Assembly (NCBI RefSeq): GCF_014349105.1
Contig: NZ_JACSJI010000016.1
Location: forward strand, 1 to 64,000
Origin: Caulobacter sp. 17J80-11
Lineage (GTDB): Bacteria; Pseudomonadota; Alphaproteobacteria; Caulobacterales; Caulobacteraceae
Direction of reading: 5' to 3'
DNA length: 64,000 bases
The notes under the pieces are model-generated. The model did no database searches. It saw only the letters and a program-made list of their open reading frames with translations, and was not told where the DNA came from. This document shows positions 15,491-24,596 of the stretch, piece after piece; the first letter of the stretch is position 1, and each line of letters begins with the position of its first letter. The position numbers were made by a program, and so were the translations under genes.

Positions 15491-16900
15491 CTAGAACAGC
15501 ACCCGCGGGTTCATGATCCGCTTGGGGTCGAGCGCCGCGCGGATCGCCCGCATGGCCTCGACCTGCACCGGCGACTTGTAGCGGAGCGCCTCGGCCGACT
15601 TCATGCGGCCCAGGCCGTGCTCGGCCGAGATCGAGCCGTCGTAGGCGGCGACCAGGTCATGGATGATCTTGGAGCCCTCGTCGCGCAGGGCGGAGAAGGC
15701 GGCCCCGTCGGCGCCGACCGGCTGCAGCACGTCGAAGTGGACGTTGCCGTCGCCGACGTGACCGAAGGCGACCACGCGCGCGCCGGGATGGAAGCGCTCG
15801 GCCGCGGCGGTGGCCTCGACGATGAAGTCGGCGATGCGCGACAGCGGCACCGAGACGTCGTGCTTCCAGGCCGCGCCCTCGGGCTTCTGGCCGGCCGACT
15901 GGTCCTCGCGCACCCGCCAGAAGGCCTTGGCCTGGGCCTCGTTCTGGGCCAGCGCCGCGTCGGCGATCAGGCCCTCCTCGAAGGCGGCGGCCAGCAGGCG
16001 CTCCATGCCGGCCTCGGCCGCGCCGGGCTCGCCGCTGGTCAGCTCGATCAGCACGTACCAGGGGTGCGGCTCGGACAGCATCTCGCGGGTGTCGGGGATG
16101 TTCTTGAGCACGTTCTCCACGCCGCGCCGGCCCATCAGCTCGAAGGCCTCGACCCCGCCGCCGGTCTCGGCCTTGGCGCGGACCAGCAAATCGACGGCGG
16201 CCTGCGGGCTGGCCAGGCCGACCACGGCGGTGGCGCGCGAGACCATCACCGGGAACAGCTTCAGGCTGGCGGCGGTGATCACGCCGAGCGTCCCCTCGGC
16301 GCCGATCAGCAGCTGCTTCAGGTCGTAGCCGGTGTTGTCCTTGCGCAGGCGCTTCAGGCCCTGGAACACCTCGCCGTTCGGCAGCACCGCCTCCAGCCCC
16401 AGCACCAGGTCGCGCATGACGCCGTAGCGCAGCACCGCCGTGCCGCCGGCGTTGGTCGAGATGTTGCCGCCGATGGTGGCGGTGCCCTCGGCCGCCAGGC
16501 TGAGCGGGAAGAACCGGCCGGCTTCCGCAGCGGCCTGCTGGGTCTCGAGTAGGGTGACGCCGGCCTCGACCACGATGCAGTCGTCGATCGGCGCGACGTC
16601 GCGCACCCGGCGCAGCCGTTCGGTGGAGAGCAGGATCTCGCCCTCGGGGATCTGGCCGCCGACCAGGCCGGTGTTGCCGCCCTGGGGCGTGATCGCCACG
16701 CCGTGCTCGAAGCAGATGCCGACCACGGCGGCGACCTCTTCGGTGGTGCGCGGCAGGGCCAGCAGCGGCGTCTCGCCCCGCCAGCGGCCGCGCCATTCCA
16801 CCAGCTTGGGCGCGAGGCGGTCCGGATCGACGCTCCAGCCGTCGGGGCCGAGCACGGATTTCAGCTTGGAGAGGACGTCGGCGGGAACGGGCAGAGTCAT
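15491..16900 (-). CDS. FAD-binding oxidase, GlcD/D-2-hydroxyglutarate dehydrogenase-like
   Basis: A 469-residue VAO-family flavoprotein. The PCMH FAD-binding domain (about residues 35-215) shows PQGGNTGLVGGQIP, GTATIGGNISTNAGG and YDLKQLLIGAEGTLGVIT. The FAD-oxidase C domain carries metal/substrate-binding HVGDGNVHFDV and SAEHGLGRMK. Such enzymes oxidise D-2-hydroxy acids (D-lactate, D-2-hydroxyglutarate, glycolate). No glcE/glcF-type partners lie nearby, which favours a single-subunit dehydrogenase. The ATG at 16900 has only a weak ribosome-binding site; an upstream in-frame ATG at 16930 is the alternative. Confidence 0.88.
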   Translation of the reverse strand: MTLPVPADVLSKLKSVLGPDGWSVDPDRLAPKLVEWRGRWRGETPLLALPRTTEEVAAVVGICFEHGVAITPQGGNTGLVGGQIPEGEILLSTERLRRVRDVAPIDDCIVVEAGVTLLETQQAAAEAGRFFPLSLAAEGTATIGGNISTNAGGTAVLRYGVMRDLVLGLEAVLPNGEVFQGLKRLRKDNTGYDLKQLLIGAEGTLGVITAASLKLFPVMVSRATAVVGLASPQAAVDLLVRAKAETGGGVEAFELMGRRGVENVLKNIPDTREMLSEPHPWYVLIELTSGEPGAAEAGMERLLAAAFEEGLIADAALAQNEAQAKAFWRVREDQSAGQKPEGAAWKHDVSVPLSRIADFIVEATAAAERFHPGARVVAFGHVGDGNVHFDVLQPVGADGAAFSALRDEGSKIIHDLVAAYDGSISAEHGLGRMKSAEALRYKSPVQVEAMRAIRAALDPKRIMNPRVLF

Positions 16901-16992
16901 GGGGCCAGCATATCGGCCGCGCGCGCCCATGAAAGGGCGGTGTTCGCCGGACGGGATTTGCTATCAGCGGAGGCGCGGGCGGGGAGGGGACG

Positions 16993-17433
16993 ATGACGGA
17001 CCAGACGACGGGCGAGGGCGCATCCCGGCCGGTCGCGGCGGTGGGCGTGGTCTGCCTGCGCGGCGACGAGGTGCTGCTGATCCGGCGCGGAACGCCGCCG
17101 CGGGTGGGCGAATGGAGCCTGCCGGGCGGGCGCATCGAGTGGGGCGAACGGGCCGAAGACGCGGCCCTGCGCGAGCTGATGGAGGAGACCGGCGTCGAGG
17201 CCGAACTGGCCGGCCTGCTGGACGTGGTCGACGGGATTTTCCCCGGCGAGCCGGGGCGCCACTACGTGCTGATCGACTACGCGGCGCGCTGGGTTTCGGG
17301 CGAGCCGCGGGCCGGCGACGACGCCGCGGACGCGGCCTTCAAGCCATTGAACATGCTCGACGAACTGGTCGCCTGGGAGGAGACTCGCCGGATCGTGAAG
17401 CTGGCGGTTTCGCGTCTGACGGATGCTCCGTAG
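16993..17433 (+). CDS. Nudix hydrolase
   Basis: A 146-residue Nudix protein. The Nudix box runs from GGRIEWGERAEDAALRELMEE to TGVE (about residues 45-69), with all the metal-binding Glu residues. The N-terminal beta-strand VAAVGVVCLRGDEVLLIRRG and the late KPLNMLDELVAWEET place it near ADP-ribose or dinucleotide pyrophosphatases, but substrate is not determinable. GGGGAGGGGACG precedes the ATG. It is followed by two small exported proteins in the same direction. Confidence 0.9.
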   Translation: MTDQTTGEGASRPVAAVGVVCLRGDEVLLIRRGTPPRVGEWSLPGGRIEWGERAEDAALRELMEETGVEAELAGLLDVVDGIFPGEPGRHYVLIDYAARWVSGEPRAGDDAADAAFKPLNMLDELVAWEETRRIVKLAVSRLTDAP

Positions 17434-17487
17434 ACGCCGGGAATTCCCCTCGTTAGGGTCCCGGCATTCGGGGGGAGTACGCTTCCA

Positions 17488-17829
17488 ATGATAAAAAGAG
17501 CCGTCGCCGTGATGGCCGCCGCAGCCTGCCTGACCTCGTTCGCGATCGGCGTCAGCGCCAAGACGGACGAACCCATGACCTTCCGGGTCGAGAACGCTTC
17601 GGGCGCGACCCTGACGGCGCTCTACGTGTCCACGCCGTCGGCCCTGGACTTCGACGCCGACGTGCTGGGCCGCAAGGTGGTGCGCTCGGGCGAGATCGCG
17701 TCGATTTCGGTCGACAGCAGCGTCTGCGACCGCGACCTTCGGGCCGAGTTCTCCGATGGAGAAACGGCCGATATGCGTGAGGTCGACCTGTGCAAGCTCA
17801 AGGGCGCTCCGCTCACCGTCGGCGGCTGA
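17488..17829 (+). CDS. Small exported protein, unknown function
   Basis: A 113-residue protein with a clear Sec signal peptide (KRAVAVMAAAACLTSFAIGVSA, cleavage near residue 24). The mature part has the pattern FRVENASGATLTALYVS, DADVLGRKVVRSGE, CDRDLRAEFSDGE and REVDLC, with two Cys that could form a disulfide. I recognise this layout from small periplasmic proteins in other proteobacteria but know no function. A GGGGGAG ribosome-binding site precedes the ATG. Its last 40 bases overlap the next gene in another frame. Confidence 0.75.
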   Translation: MIKRAVAVMAAAACLTSFAIGVSAKTDEPMTFRVENASGATLTALYVSTPSALDFDADVLGRKVVRSGEIASISVDSSVCDRDLRAEFSDGETADMREVDLCKLKGAPLTVGG

Positions 17830-18188
17830 CCGCAGCCGCGATCGTCATCCTCGTCGCCGGTCCGGCCCCGGCCCTGACTTGGGCTCAGGACCGGCCGCCG
17901 GCCGCGCGCCAGTCGCTGCTTGAACTCGCCTGGGTGCTGGGCCAGTCGCACGCCCTGACCCAGGCCTGTGCGCCTGAAGACCAGACCTGGCGCGCGCGCA
18001 TGACCCGGCTGATCGCGGTGGAGACCCCCGATCAGGCCTTCGAGGCGCGCCTGGCGGAGCAGTTCAACGCCGGTTTCGCCGCCGCCCGCCAGAGCTTTCC
18101 GACCTGCGCGCCGGCCTCGAAGGCCGAAGCGGCGAAGGTCGCCAAGCGCGGCCAGGAACTCTCGGCCGCCTTGTCCCGCACGCCGTAG
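17790..18188 (+). CDS. TIGR02301-like exported protein
   Basis: A 132-residue protein starting with GTG inside the preceding gene, 40 bases before that gene's stop. Residues 8-33 form a signal peptide (RRRLTAAAIVILVAGPAPALTWA). The mature part, LLELAWVLGQSHALTQAC, WRARMTRLIAVE and AEQFNAGFAAARQSFPTC, matches the alphaproteobacterial family TIGR02301 of unknown function as I remember it, including two conserved Cys. Location next to a Nudix gene is, to my knowledge, a recurring arrangement. GTG 17790 is the only usable start before the signal peptide. Confidence 0.75.
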   Translation: MQAQGRSAHRRRLTAAAIVILVAGPAPALTWAQDRPPAARQSLLELAWVLGQSHALTQACAPEDQTWRARMTRLIAVETPDQAFEARLAEQFNAGFAAARQSFPTCAPASKAEAAKVAKRGQELSAALSRTP

Positions 18189-18246
18189 CGGTCGCGCGCC
18201 CGGTCCGATACCCTTGGTCCGAAAACGACTCGGGGGTTTTAGTTCT

Positions 18247-19188
18247 ATGTCCTGGTTCGCCTTGGCGCTGCTGGCGCTGGCCCTGACCATTCTGTTCAGC
18301 GTGGTGAAGATCGTCCCGCAGGGGCGCGAGTACACGGTCGAGCGGTTCGGCCGCTACACCCGCACGCTCAAGCCCGGCATCTCCTTCCTGACGCCGTTCG
18401 TGGAGAACATCCGCCGGCGCATGAACATGATGGAGCAGGTCCTCGACGTTCCGCAGCAGGAGGTCATCACCAAGGACAACGCCATGGTGAAGGTCGACGC
18501 CATCGTCTTCATCCAGGTGATCGACGCCGCCGCCGCCGCCTACCGCGTCGACAACCTGCTCTACGCCATCGGCCAGCTGGCCATGACCAACCTGCGTACG
18601 GTGGTCGGCTCGATGGAGCTGGACGAGGTGCTGTCCGAGCGCGAGGCGATCAACACCCGCCTGCTGACGGTGGTCGACTCCGCCACCGGCCCGTGGGGCG
18701 TGAAGGTCAACCGTATCGAGATCAAGGACCTGCAGCCGCCGGCCGACATCACCAACGCCATGGCTCGGCAGATGAAGGCCGAGCGCGAGCGGCGCGCGGT
18801 GATCACCGAGGCCGACGGCGAGAAGTCCGCCGCCATCGCGCGGGCCGAGGGCGCCAAGCAGTCGGCCATCCTGGAGGCCGAGGGCCGCAAGGAAGCCGCC
18901 TTCCGCGACGCCGAGGCGCGCGAGCGCGCCGCCGAGGCCGAGGCCAAGGCGACGGCCATGGTGTCCGACGCCATCGCCAAGGGCGACGTGAACGCCATCA
19001 ACTACTTCGTGGCCCAGAAATACGTGGAGGCCTTCGCCAAGCTGGCGACTTCGCCGCAGCAGAAGACGGTGATCGTGCCGGCCGAGATGAGCGGCCTGGT
19101 CGGCAGCCTGGCCGGCATCACCGAACTGGTGAGCAAGGCGCGCGACCAGCAGCACGCCGCGCCGCGCGGCTCGGTCCCGCGGAGCTAA
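18247..19188 (+). CDS. SPFH/band-7 membrane protein, QmcA-like
   Basis: A 313-residue stomatin-like protein. One N-terminal membrane helix (residues 3-21) is followed by the SPFH domain (VPQGREYTVERFGRYTRTLKPG to about residue 190, including VDAIVFIQVIDAAAAAYRV and NLRTVVGSMELDEVLSER). A long Ala/Glu-rich coiled coil (residues 190-250) follows. Such proteins oligomerise at the inner membrane, organise lipid domains and modulate FtsH. ATG 18247 begins the helix. The NfeD-like gene follows after 12 bases, the standard partner. Confidence 0.92.
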   Translation: MSWFALALLALALTILFSVVKIVPQGREYTVERFGRYTRTLKPGISFLTPFVENIRRRMNMMEQVLDVPQQEVITKDNAMVKVDAIVFIQVIDAAAAAYRVDNLLYAIGQLAMTNLRTVVGSMELDEVLSEREAINTRLLTVVDSATGPWGVKVNRIEIKDLQPPADITNAMARQMKAERERRAVITEADGEKSAAIARAEGAKQSAILEAEGRKEAAFRDAEARERAAEAEAKATAMVSDAIAKGDVNAINYFVAQKYVEAFAKLATSPQQKTVIVPAEMSGLVGSLAGITELVSKARDQQHAAPRGSVPRS

Positions 19189-19200
19189 GGAGAGCGGACC

Positions 19201-19662
19201 ATGGAGGTCGTGACCTCGCTCTACGAGACTCACCCGTTCTGGGTGTGGCTGACGTTCGGCGCCGCCCTCTTGGCGATCGAGGCGGCGGCCAACACCGAGT
19301 GGCTGCTGTGGCCGGCCGCCGCGGCCGGGCTGACCGCCCTGTTCACCCTGCTGGGCCTGCGCCTGGGCGCGCCGGTCGAGCTGCTCGTGTTCGCCGGCCT
19401 GACCCTGCTGACCACGTTGGGCGGCCGCAAGCTGGTCAGCCGCGTCCAGGGCGTGGGCCACGACATCAACGACCAGCGCCTGCGCCTGATCGGCCTGGCC
19501 GGCCAAGCCGCCGGCCCGATCGCCGCCGGCCATGGCCGCGTCTTCGTCGACGGGGCCGAATGGCCGGCCGAGCTGGAAGGCGGCGGCGACCTGCCGGCCG
19601 GCGCGCGGGTGACGGTCACCAACGTCAGCGGCGCGCGCCTGACGGTGCGGGCGGTGGGGTGA
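19201..19662 (+). CDS. NfeD-like membrane protein
   Basis: A 153-residue short NfeD-type protein with three or four membrane helices in residues 10-80 and a C-terminal OB-fold (residues 95-153: RLIGLAGQAAGPIAAGHGRVFVDGAEWPA, then ARVTVTNVSGARLTV). It is the usual partner of band-7 proteins (the E. coli ybbK-qmcA pairing), thought to help in membrane-protein quality control. A GGAGAGCGG ribosome-binding site lies between the two genes, 12 bases apart, so they form an operon. Confidence 0.9.
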   Translation: MEVVTSLYETHPFWVWLTFGAALLAIEAAANTEWLLWPAAAAGLTALFTLLGLRLGAPVELLVFAGLTLLTTLGGRKLVSRVQGVGHDINDQRLRLIGLAGQAAGPIAAGHGRVFVDGAEWPAELEGGGDLPAGARVTVTNVSGARLTVRAVG

Positions 19663-19677
19663 GGGCGGCGGGGCGCG

Positions 19678-20130
19678 CTACTTCGCCCCGGCCTGCTTCA
19701 GTTGCTCGATCCCGAAGTTGGCCAGCTGGTCGGCGCGCTCGTTGCCCGCAATCCCGGCGTGGCCCTTCACCCATTTCCAGCTGACGTCGTGGCGCGAGCG
19801 GGCCGCGTCGAGGCGCTTCCACAGGTCGTCGTTCTTCACCGGCTTCTTGTCGGCGGTCAGCCAGCCGCGCGCCTTCCAGCCGCGCAGCCACTCGGTGATG
19901 CCCTGCATCACGTACTTGCTGTCGGTGTTGAGCTCGACCTTGCACGGCTTCTTCAGCGCCTCGAGCGCCATGATCGCCGCCATCATCTCCATGCGGTTGT
20001 TGGTGGTCAGCGGCTCGCCGCCCCACAACTCCTTCTCGTGCGCGCCCGCGCGCAGCACCGCGCCCCAGCCGCCGGGGCCGGGGTTACCCTTGCAGGCGCC
20101 GTCCGTGTAGATGATGACCTTGGTGTCCAT
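19678..20130 (-). CDS. rnhA: Ribonuclease HI
   Basis: A 150-residue RNase HI that cuts the RNA strand of RNA-DNA hybrids. The four acidic residues are visible: Asp10 in [16 protein letters not shown], Glu48 in [10 protein letters not shown], Asp70 in [11 protein letters not shown] and the late Asp in [10 protein letters not shown] near residue 134, together with KGHAG. Length matches E. coli RNase HI (155). It lies 41 bases after ispH on the same strand; in many alphaproteobacteria thrB lies between the two, but not here. Confidence 0.96.
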   Translation of the reverse strand: MDTKVIIYTDGACKGNPGPGGWGAVLRAGAHEKELWGGEPLTTNNRMEMMAAIMALEALKKPCKVELNTDSKYVMQGITEWLRGWKARGWLTADKKPVKNDDLWKRLDAARSRHDVSWKWVKGHAGIAGNERADQLANFGIEQLKQAGAK

Positions 20131-20171
20131 CGGGGCCGTCTAGCCGGAGTCGCGCGCGCGGCGCGACCCAA

Positions 20172-21131
20172 TCACTCCGCCAGCACCCGCGGCAGTTTGA
20201 ACGACACCGTCTCGCGCGCGCCGGAGTCCTCCGACACCTCGGCGTCGAAGCGGGCGGCGATGGCCGCGACCAGGGCCTCGATCAGGGGCTCCGGGGCCGA
20301 GGCGCCGGCGGTGACGCCGACGGTGGAGACGTTCTCGAACCAGCTCCAGTCCACCGCGCCGGCGTCGTCCACCAGGCGCGCGTCGCGGGCGCCGGCGCGC
20401 AGCGCGACCTCGACCAGGCGCTGGGAATTCGAAGAGTTCTGCGAACCGACCACCAGCACCAGGTCGCAAGTCGCCGCCACCCGCTTCACCGCCTCCTGGC
20501 GGTTGGTGGTGGCGTAGCAAATGTCTTCCTTGTGCGGGTCGGGCAGGCCGGGGAAGCGCTTCTTCAGGGCGGAGACGATGCCGGCGGTGTCGTCGACCGA
20601 CAGGGTGGTCTGGGTGACGTAGGCCAGCTTGTCCGGATCGCGCGGCTGGAAGGCCTCGGCGTCCTCGACCGTCTCGATCAGGGTGATGGCCGCCTGCGGC
20701 AGCTGGCCCATGGTGCCGATCACCTCCGGGTGGCCGGCGTGGCCGATCAGCACGATCTCGCGGCCCGCGGCGTAGTGCCGCTCGGCCTCGACGTGCACCT
20801 TCGAGACCAGCGGGCAGGTGGCGTCCAGGAAGAACAGCTCGCGGCGTTTCGCCTCGGCCGGCACCGCCTTCGGCACGCCGTGGGCGGAGAACACCACCGG
20901 CCGGTCGTCGGGGCACTGGTCGAGGTCGGTGACGAACACCGCGCCCATGGCCTTCAGCCGTTCCACCACATGGCGGTTGTGCACGATCTCGTGGCGCACG
21001 TAGACCGGAGGCCCGTACTTCTCCAGCGCGCGCTCGACGATCTGGATGGCGCGGTCGACGCCGGCGCAGAAGCCGCGCGGGGTGGCGAGCAGGACCTGAA
21101 TCGGGCGGCGGGAAGGGAAGGGCGCGTTCAT
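20172..21131 (-). CDS. ispH: 4-hydroxy-3-methylbut-2-enyl diphosphate reductase
   Basis: A 319-residue IspH (LytB), the last enzyme of the MEP isoprenoid pathway, making IPP and DMAPP with an iron-sulfur cluster. The three cluster Cys are in [24 protein letters not shown] and [18 protein letters not shown]. Other family motifs are [23 protein letters not shown] and [14 protein letters not shown] 21131 gives the usual length; ATG 21185 would add 18 atypical residues. It presumably supplies precursors for the ubiquinone side chain also used by UbiA at 37836. Confidence 0.96.
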   Translation of the reverse strand: MNAPFPSRRPIQVLLATPRGFCAGVDRAIQIVERALEKYGPPVYVRHEIVHNRHVVERLKAMGAVFVTDLDQCPDDRPVVFSAHGVPKAVPAEAKRRELFFLDATCPLVSKVHVEAERHYAAGREIVLIGHAGHPEVIGTMGQLPQAAITLIETVEDAEAFQPRDPDKLAYVTQTTLSVDDTAGIVSALKKRFPGLPDPHKEDICYATTNRQEAVKRVAATCDLVLVVGSQNSSNSQRLVEVALRAGARDARLVDDAGAVDWSWFENVSTVGVTAGASAPEPLIEALVAAIAARFDAEVSEDSGARETVSFKLPRVLAE

Positions 21132-21251
21132 CGGGCGCGAACTTAAGGCGCGCGGCGCTCCGGCGCCAGCGACCGTTCGGTTCATTGCGGCCCCGTCGTT
21201 TAACCTCTATCAATCCTCCACAAGTCGCACCTTCATCGGCGGAACCCCTTC

Positions 21252-21944
21252 ATGCGTCGCTTCCTGCTCGCGCTCAGCGCCTTGGCTATCGCCTCGTCCG
21301 TAGCGGTCCCGACCGACGTCCTGGCGCAGCAGCGCGGGAAGAAGGAGGACGCCAAGCCCTCCGAGAAGGAAAAGAAGAAGAAGGAGTGGGAGATCACCCA
21401 GCGGCCGCTGAAAGACCGGCCGAACGCGGGTCCCTGCCCCTATGTGAAGGTGCTGTACGACGCGGCCCGCTACATCGAGTTCGACGGCAAGGAAGCCTCC
21501 TCGGCGGTCGGCTTCTCGGGCGAGGTCGAGGGCGTGAAGGCCAAGTGCGAGTACCGCGAGAGCGACCCGATCAAGGTTCAGATGGACCTGCTGTTCGCGC
21601 TCGGCCGCGGGCCCAAGGCCGACGGCCAGCAGAAGACCTACCGCTACTGGGTGGCGGTCACCGACCGTAACCGCTCGGTGCTGGCCAAGCAGTACTTCGA
21701 CCTGCCGGTCACCTTCCAGCCGGGCACGGACCGCATGTACGTGAACGACGACGTCACCGGCATCGTCATTCCGCGCCTCGACCAGGCCACCAGCGGCGCC
21801 AACTTCGAGATCCTGGTGGGGCTGGACGTGACGCCGGAGATGGCCGCGTTCAACCGCGCCGGCAAACGCTTCCGCATCAATGCGGGCCAGACCCAGAGCG
21901 CCCAGACTCAAGGCGCCCCCGCGCAGGGCCAGACGCAGCAGTAA
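21252..21944 (+). CDS. Exported protein of unknown function upstream of argS
   Basis: A 230-residue protein with a Sec signal peptide (RRFLLALSALAIASSVAVPTDVLAQ, cleaved near residue 26). A Lys/Glu-rich linker (residues 28-48) is followed by a domain with two Cys (GPCPYVKVLYDAARYIEF and KAKCEYRE) and YRYWVAVTDRNRSVLAKQYFDLPV. The C-terminal tail is Gln/Thr-rich (residues 216-230). No lipobox is present. I do not recognise a named family beyond conserved alphaproteobacterial exported proteins. Its TAA is immediately followed by the argS ATG with no spacer. Confidence 0.75.
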   Translation: MRRFLLALSALAIASSVAVPTDVLAQQRGKKEDAKPSEKEKKKKEWEITQRPLKDRPNAGPCPYVKVLYDAARYIEFDGKEASSAVGFSGEVEGVKAKCEYRESDPIKVQMDLLFALGRGPKADGQQKTYRYWVAVTDRNRSVLAKQYFDLPVTFQPGTDRMYVNDDVTGIVIPRLDQATSGANFEILVGLDVTPEMAAFNRAGKRFRINAGQTQSAQTQGAPAQGQTQQ

Positions 21945-23744
21945 ATGTCCGACCTCAAGTCCGTCCTCAGCGAAGCGGCGGCCGCCGCCTTCGCCGCCGA
22001 AGGTTTGGCCGGTGAATTCGGCCGGGTGACCGTGTCCGACCGCCCGGACCTCGCCGACTTCCAGTGCAACGGCGCCCTGGCCGCCGCCAAGGCCGCCAAG
22101 GCCAATCCGCGCGAGATCGCCGGCCGCATCGTCGAGCGCCTGAAGGACGACGCGCGCCTGCAGTCGATCGAAATCGCCGGGCCGGGCTTCATCAACTTCC
22201 GGGTCACCGACGCGGCCCTGACCGAGCGCGCCGCCGAGATCGCCGGCGACGTGCGCGCGGGCGCGGGCAAGGTCTCCCAGCCGCGCCGCGTGGTCGTCGA
22301 CTACGGCGGCCCGAACGTGGCCAAGCCGATGCACGTCGGCCACCTGCGCTCTTCGATCATCGGCGAGTCGCTGAAGCGCCTGTACCGTTTCCGCGGCGAC
22401 CAGGTCTGGGGCGACGCCCACTTCGGCGACTGGGGCTTCCAGATGGGGCTCTTGATCGTCGCCCTCGGCGACGAGGGCCGCGCCGCCGAGTTCATGGCCG
22501 AGGGCCCGGGGCCGTTCCCGGCCGAGAGCCCGGTCACCCTCGAGGACCTCGAGCGGCTCTACCCGTCCGCCGCCGCCAAGGCCAAGGAAGACGTCGCGTT
22601 CCGCGACCGCGCGCGCAAGGCCACCGCCGAGCTGCAGGGCGGCCGCGCCGGCTACCGCGCGCTGTGGAAGCACTTCCACGACGTGTCCATGGCCGCGCTG
22701 AAGCGCGACTTCGGCGCGCTCGACGTCTGGTTCGATCTCTGGAAGGGCGAGAGCGACGCCGATCCGCTGATCCCGGAAATGGTCGAGGACCTGAAGGCCA
22801 AGGGCCTGCTGGTCGAGGACCGGGGCGCCCAGGTCGTGCACGTCGCCCGTCCGGGGGAGACGAAAAAGAAGAAGCTGCCGGACGGCACGGTCGTCGTGGT
22901 CCCCAGCCCGGACCCGCTGCTGGTGGTCTCGTCGGAAGGCTCGGCCATGTACGGCACGACCGACCTGGCCACCATTCTCGACCGTCGCCGGTCCGAGGAG
23001 GCGGAGCTGATCCTCTACGTGGTGGACCAGCGCCAGGCCGACCACTTCGAGCAGGTGTTCCGCGCCGCTTACCTGGCCGGCTACGCCGCCGAGGGCGCGC
23101 TGGAGCATCTCGGCTTCGGCACCATGAACGGGCCCGACGGCACGCCGTTCAAGACCCGCGCCGGCGGCGTGCTGAAGCTGAACGACCTGATCGAGATGAC
23201 CCGCGAGAAGGCCCGCGCCCGCCTGCATGAGGCCGGTCTGGGCGAAGCGCTGGACGAAGCCGAATTCGAGGACACCGCCCACAAGGTGGCCGTCTCGGCC
23301 CTCAAGTTCTCCGACCTGTCGAACTTCCGCGGCACCTCCTACGTCTTCGACCTCGACCGCTTCACCAGCTTCGAGGGCAAGACCGGGCCGTACCTGCTGT
23401 ACCAGGCCGTCCGCATCAAATCGCTGCTGCGCAAGGCGGCGGCCGAGGGCGCGGCGGCCGGTCCGATCGCGATCGTCGAGCCGGCCGAGCGCGACCTGGC
23501 CCTGACGCTCGACGCCTTCGAACAGGCCCTGGTCGACGCCTACGACAAGCGCGCGCCGAACTACATCGCCGAGCACGCCTACCGGCTGGCCCAGAGCTTC
23601 TCGAAGTTCTACGCCGCCTGCCCGGTGCTGGCCGCGCCCGACGTCGCCACCCGCGGCTCGCGCCTGCGGATGGTCGAGGCGACGCTGCAGCAGCTGGAAG
23701 TGGCGATGTCGCTGCTGGGCATCGAGACGCCCGAGCGGATGTGA
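21945..23744 (+). CDS. argS: Arginyl-tRNA synthetase
   Basis: A 599-residue class I ArgRS. It has the N-terminal tRNA-recognition domain (residues 1-105), the HIGH signature in [18 protein letters not shown] near residue 130, the catalytic Rossmann domain with [13 protein letters not shown] and [14 protein letters not shown], and the C-terminal DALR anticodon-binding domain (about residues 480-599). [14 protein letters not shown] replaces a KMSKS loop, as usual in this enzyme. Its ribosome-binding site must lie in the 3' end of the upstream exported-protein gene, so the two are cotranscribed. Confidence 0.97.
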   Translation: MSDLKSVLSEAAAAAFAAEGLAGEFGRVTVSDRPDLADFQCNGALAAAKAAKANPREIAGRIVERLKDDARLQSIEIAGPGFINFRVTDAALTERAAEIAGDVRAGAGKVSQPRRVVVDYGGPNVAKPMHVGHLRSSIIGESLKRLYRFRGDQVWGDAHFGDWGFQMGLLIVALGDEGRAAEFMAEGPGPFPAESPVTLEDLERLYPSAAAKAKEDVAFRDRARKATAELQGGRAGYRALWKHFHDVSMAALKRDFGALDVWFDLWKGESDADPLIPEMVEDLKAKGLLVEDRGAQVVHVARPGETKKKKLPDGTVVVVPSPDPLLVVSSEGSAMYGTTDLATILDRRRSEEAELILYVVDQRQADHFEQVFRAAYLAGYAAEGALEHLGFGTMNGPDGTPFKTRAGGVLKLNDLIEMTREKARARLHEAGLGEALDEAEFEDTAHKVAVSALKFSDLSNFRGTSYVFDLDRFTSFEGKTGPYLLYQAVRIKSLLRKAAAEGAAAGPIAIVEPAERDLALTLDAFEQALVDAYDKRAPNYIAEHAYRLAQSFSKFYAACPVLAAPDVATRGSRLRMVEATLQQLEVAMSLLGIETPERM

Positions 23745-23750
23745 TCCGGA

Positions 23751-23770
23751 GCCGGCGCTGTAGCGCCGGC
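23751..23770. terminator. Perfect 8-bp hairpin after argS
   Basis: GCCGGCGC and GCGCCGGC pair perfectly with loop TGTA, starting 6 bases after the argS stop. No T-run follows, so it is a GC-rich stem that may stall polymerase or protect the 3' end rather than a textbook intrinsic terminator. Confidence 0.5.
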
Positions 23771-23830
23771 GACACGGACTCTTCCAGCTGGACCGGCTTA
23801 TGGTGAGCGGCGAGGTAACGTCGTTCGTCC

Positions 23831-24565
23831 ATGCCGCCCCGTCAGGCTCGTCAGCGCGAAGTTCCGGTCGTCCGCACGGACGGCTTCCACCTGCCGGTGT
23901 TCCGGCGGCGGGCGGCGCTGTATGTCGACGGCTTCAACCTCTACCACGCCATCGACGAGCTGAAGCGGCCCTACCTGAAGTGGCTGGACCTGAAGGCTCT
24001 GGCCCGGGTGATCGCGCCGCGCTCGGAGGTGGTGCGCAAGGTCACCTGGTGCACCGCTTTCCGCCCGGCCTCGCGCAGCAAGCTGGTGCGCCATCAGCTC
24101 TACCTGGCGGCGCTGGAGGCCCAGGGCGTGATCTGCCGCACCGGCCACTTCGTGGTCCACGCCGACGGCTGCAACGCCTGCGGGCACATGTGGCAGGTGG
24201 CGACCGAGAAGCAGGGCGACGTGAACCTGGCCCTGTCGGTGCTGGACGACGCGCACGAGAACCGCTTCGATGTCTGCTACCTGATGACCACCGACGGCGA
24301 CCACGCCGCCACCGCCCGCTGGCTGAAGCAGCGGTTTCCGCAGAAGAAGCTGGTCTCGGTGGCTCCGCCCGGGCGCGGCCATAACCGCCACGTCCTGACC
24401 TGGGCCGACGCGCAGGTCAGCCTGACGCCCGAGCACCTGGAGCAGGCGCTGCTGCCGGAGATGCTGAACAGCCGCGAGGGCGTCATCCAGCGTCCGGCCA
24501 GCTATCTCCCGCCGGGCGTGCCGCGGGTGAAGCGGCATTTGACCCTGGTCAGCTCCCAAAGCTGA
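23831..24565 (+). CDS. NYN-domain (PIN-like) putative ribonuclease
   Basis: A 244-residue NYN (LabA/DUF88) protein. The PIN-like acidic residues are readable: Asp in LYVDGFNLYHAID near residue 33, Asp in EKQGDVNLALSVLDDA near 137, and Asp in TTDGDHAATARWLK near 158. A CNAC Cys pair with an upstream His (HADGCNACGH) precedes the second acidic motif and could bind zinc. The family is inferred to cleave RNA with a divalent metal. The N-terminal 28 residues are basic and look unstructured. It is separated from argS by a hairpin. Confidence 0.85.
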   Translation: MPPRQARQREVPVVRTDGFHLPVFRRRAALYVDGFNLYHAIDELKRPYLKWLDLKALARVIAPRSEVVRKVTWCTAFRPASRSKLVRHQLYLAALEAQGVICRTGHFVVHADGCNACGHMWQVATEKQGDVNLALSVLDDAHENRFDVCYLMTTDGDHAATARWLKQRFPQKKLVSVAPPGRGHNRHVLTWADAQVSLTPEHLEQALLPEMLNSREGVIQRPASYLPPGVPRVKRHLTLVSSQS

Positions 24566-24596
24566 AACCCGCTCGGTGCCGGGGAGTTCTGCCCCC

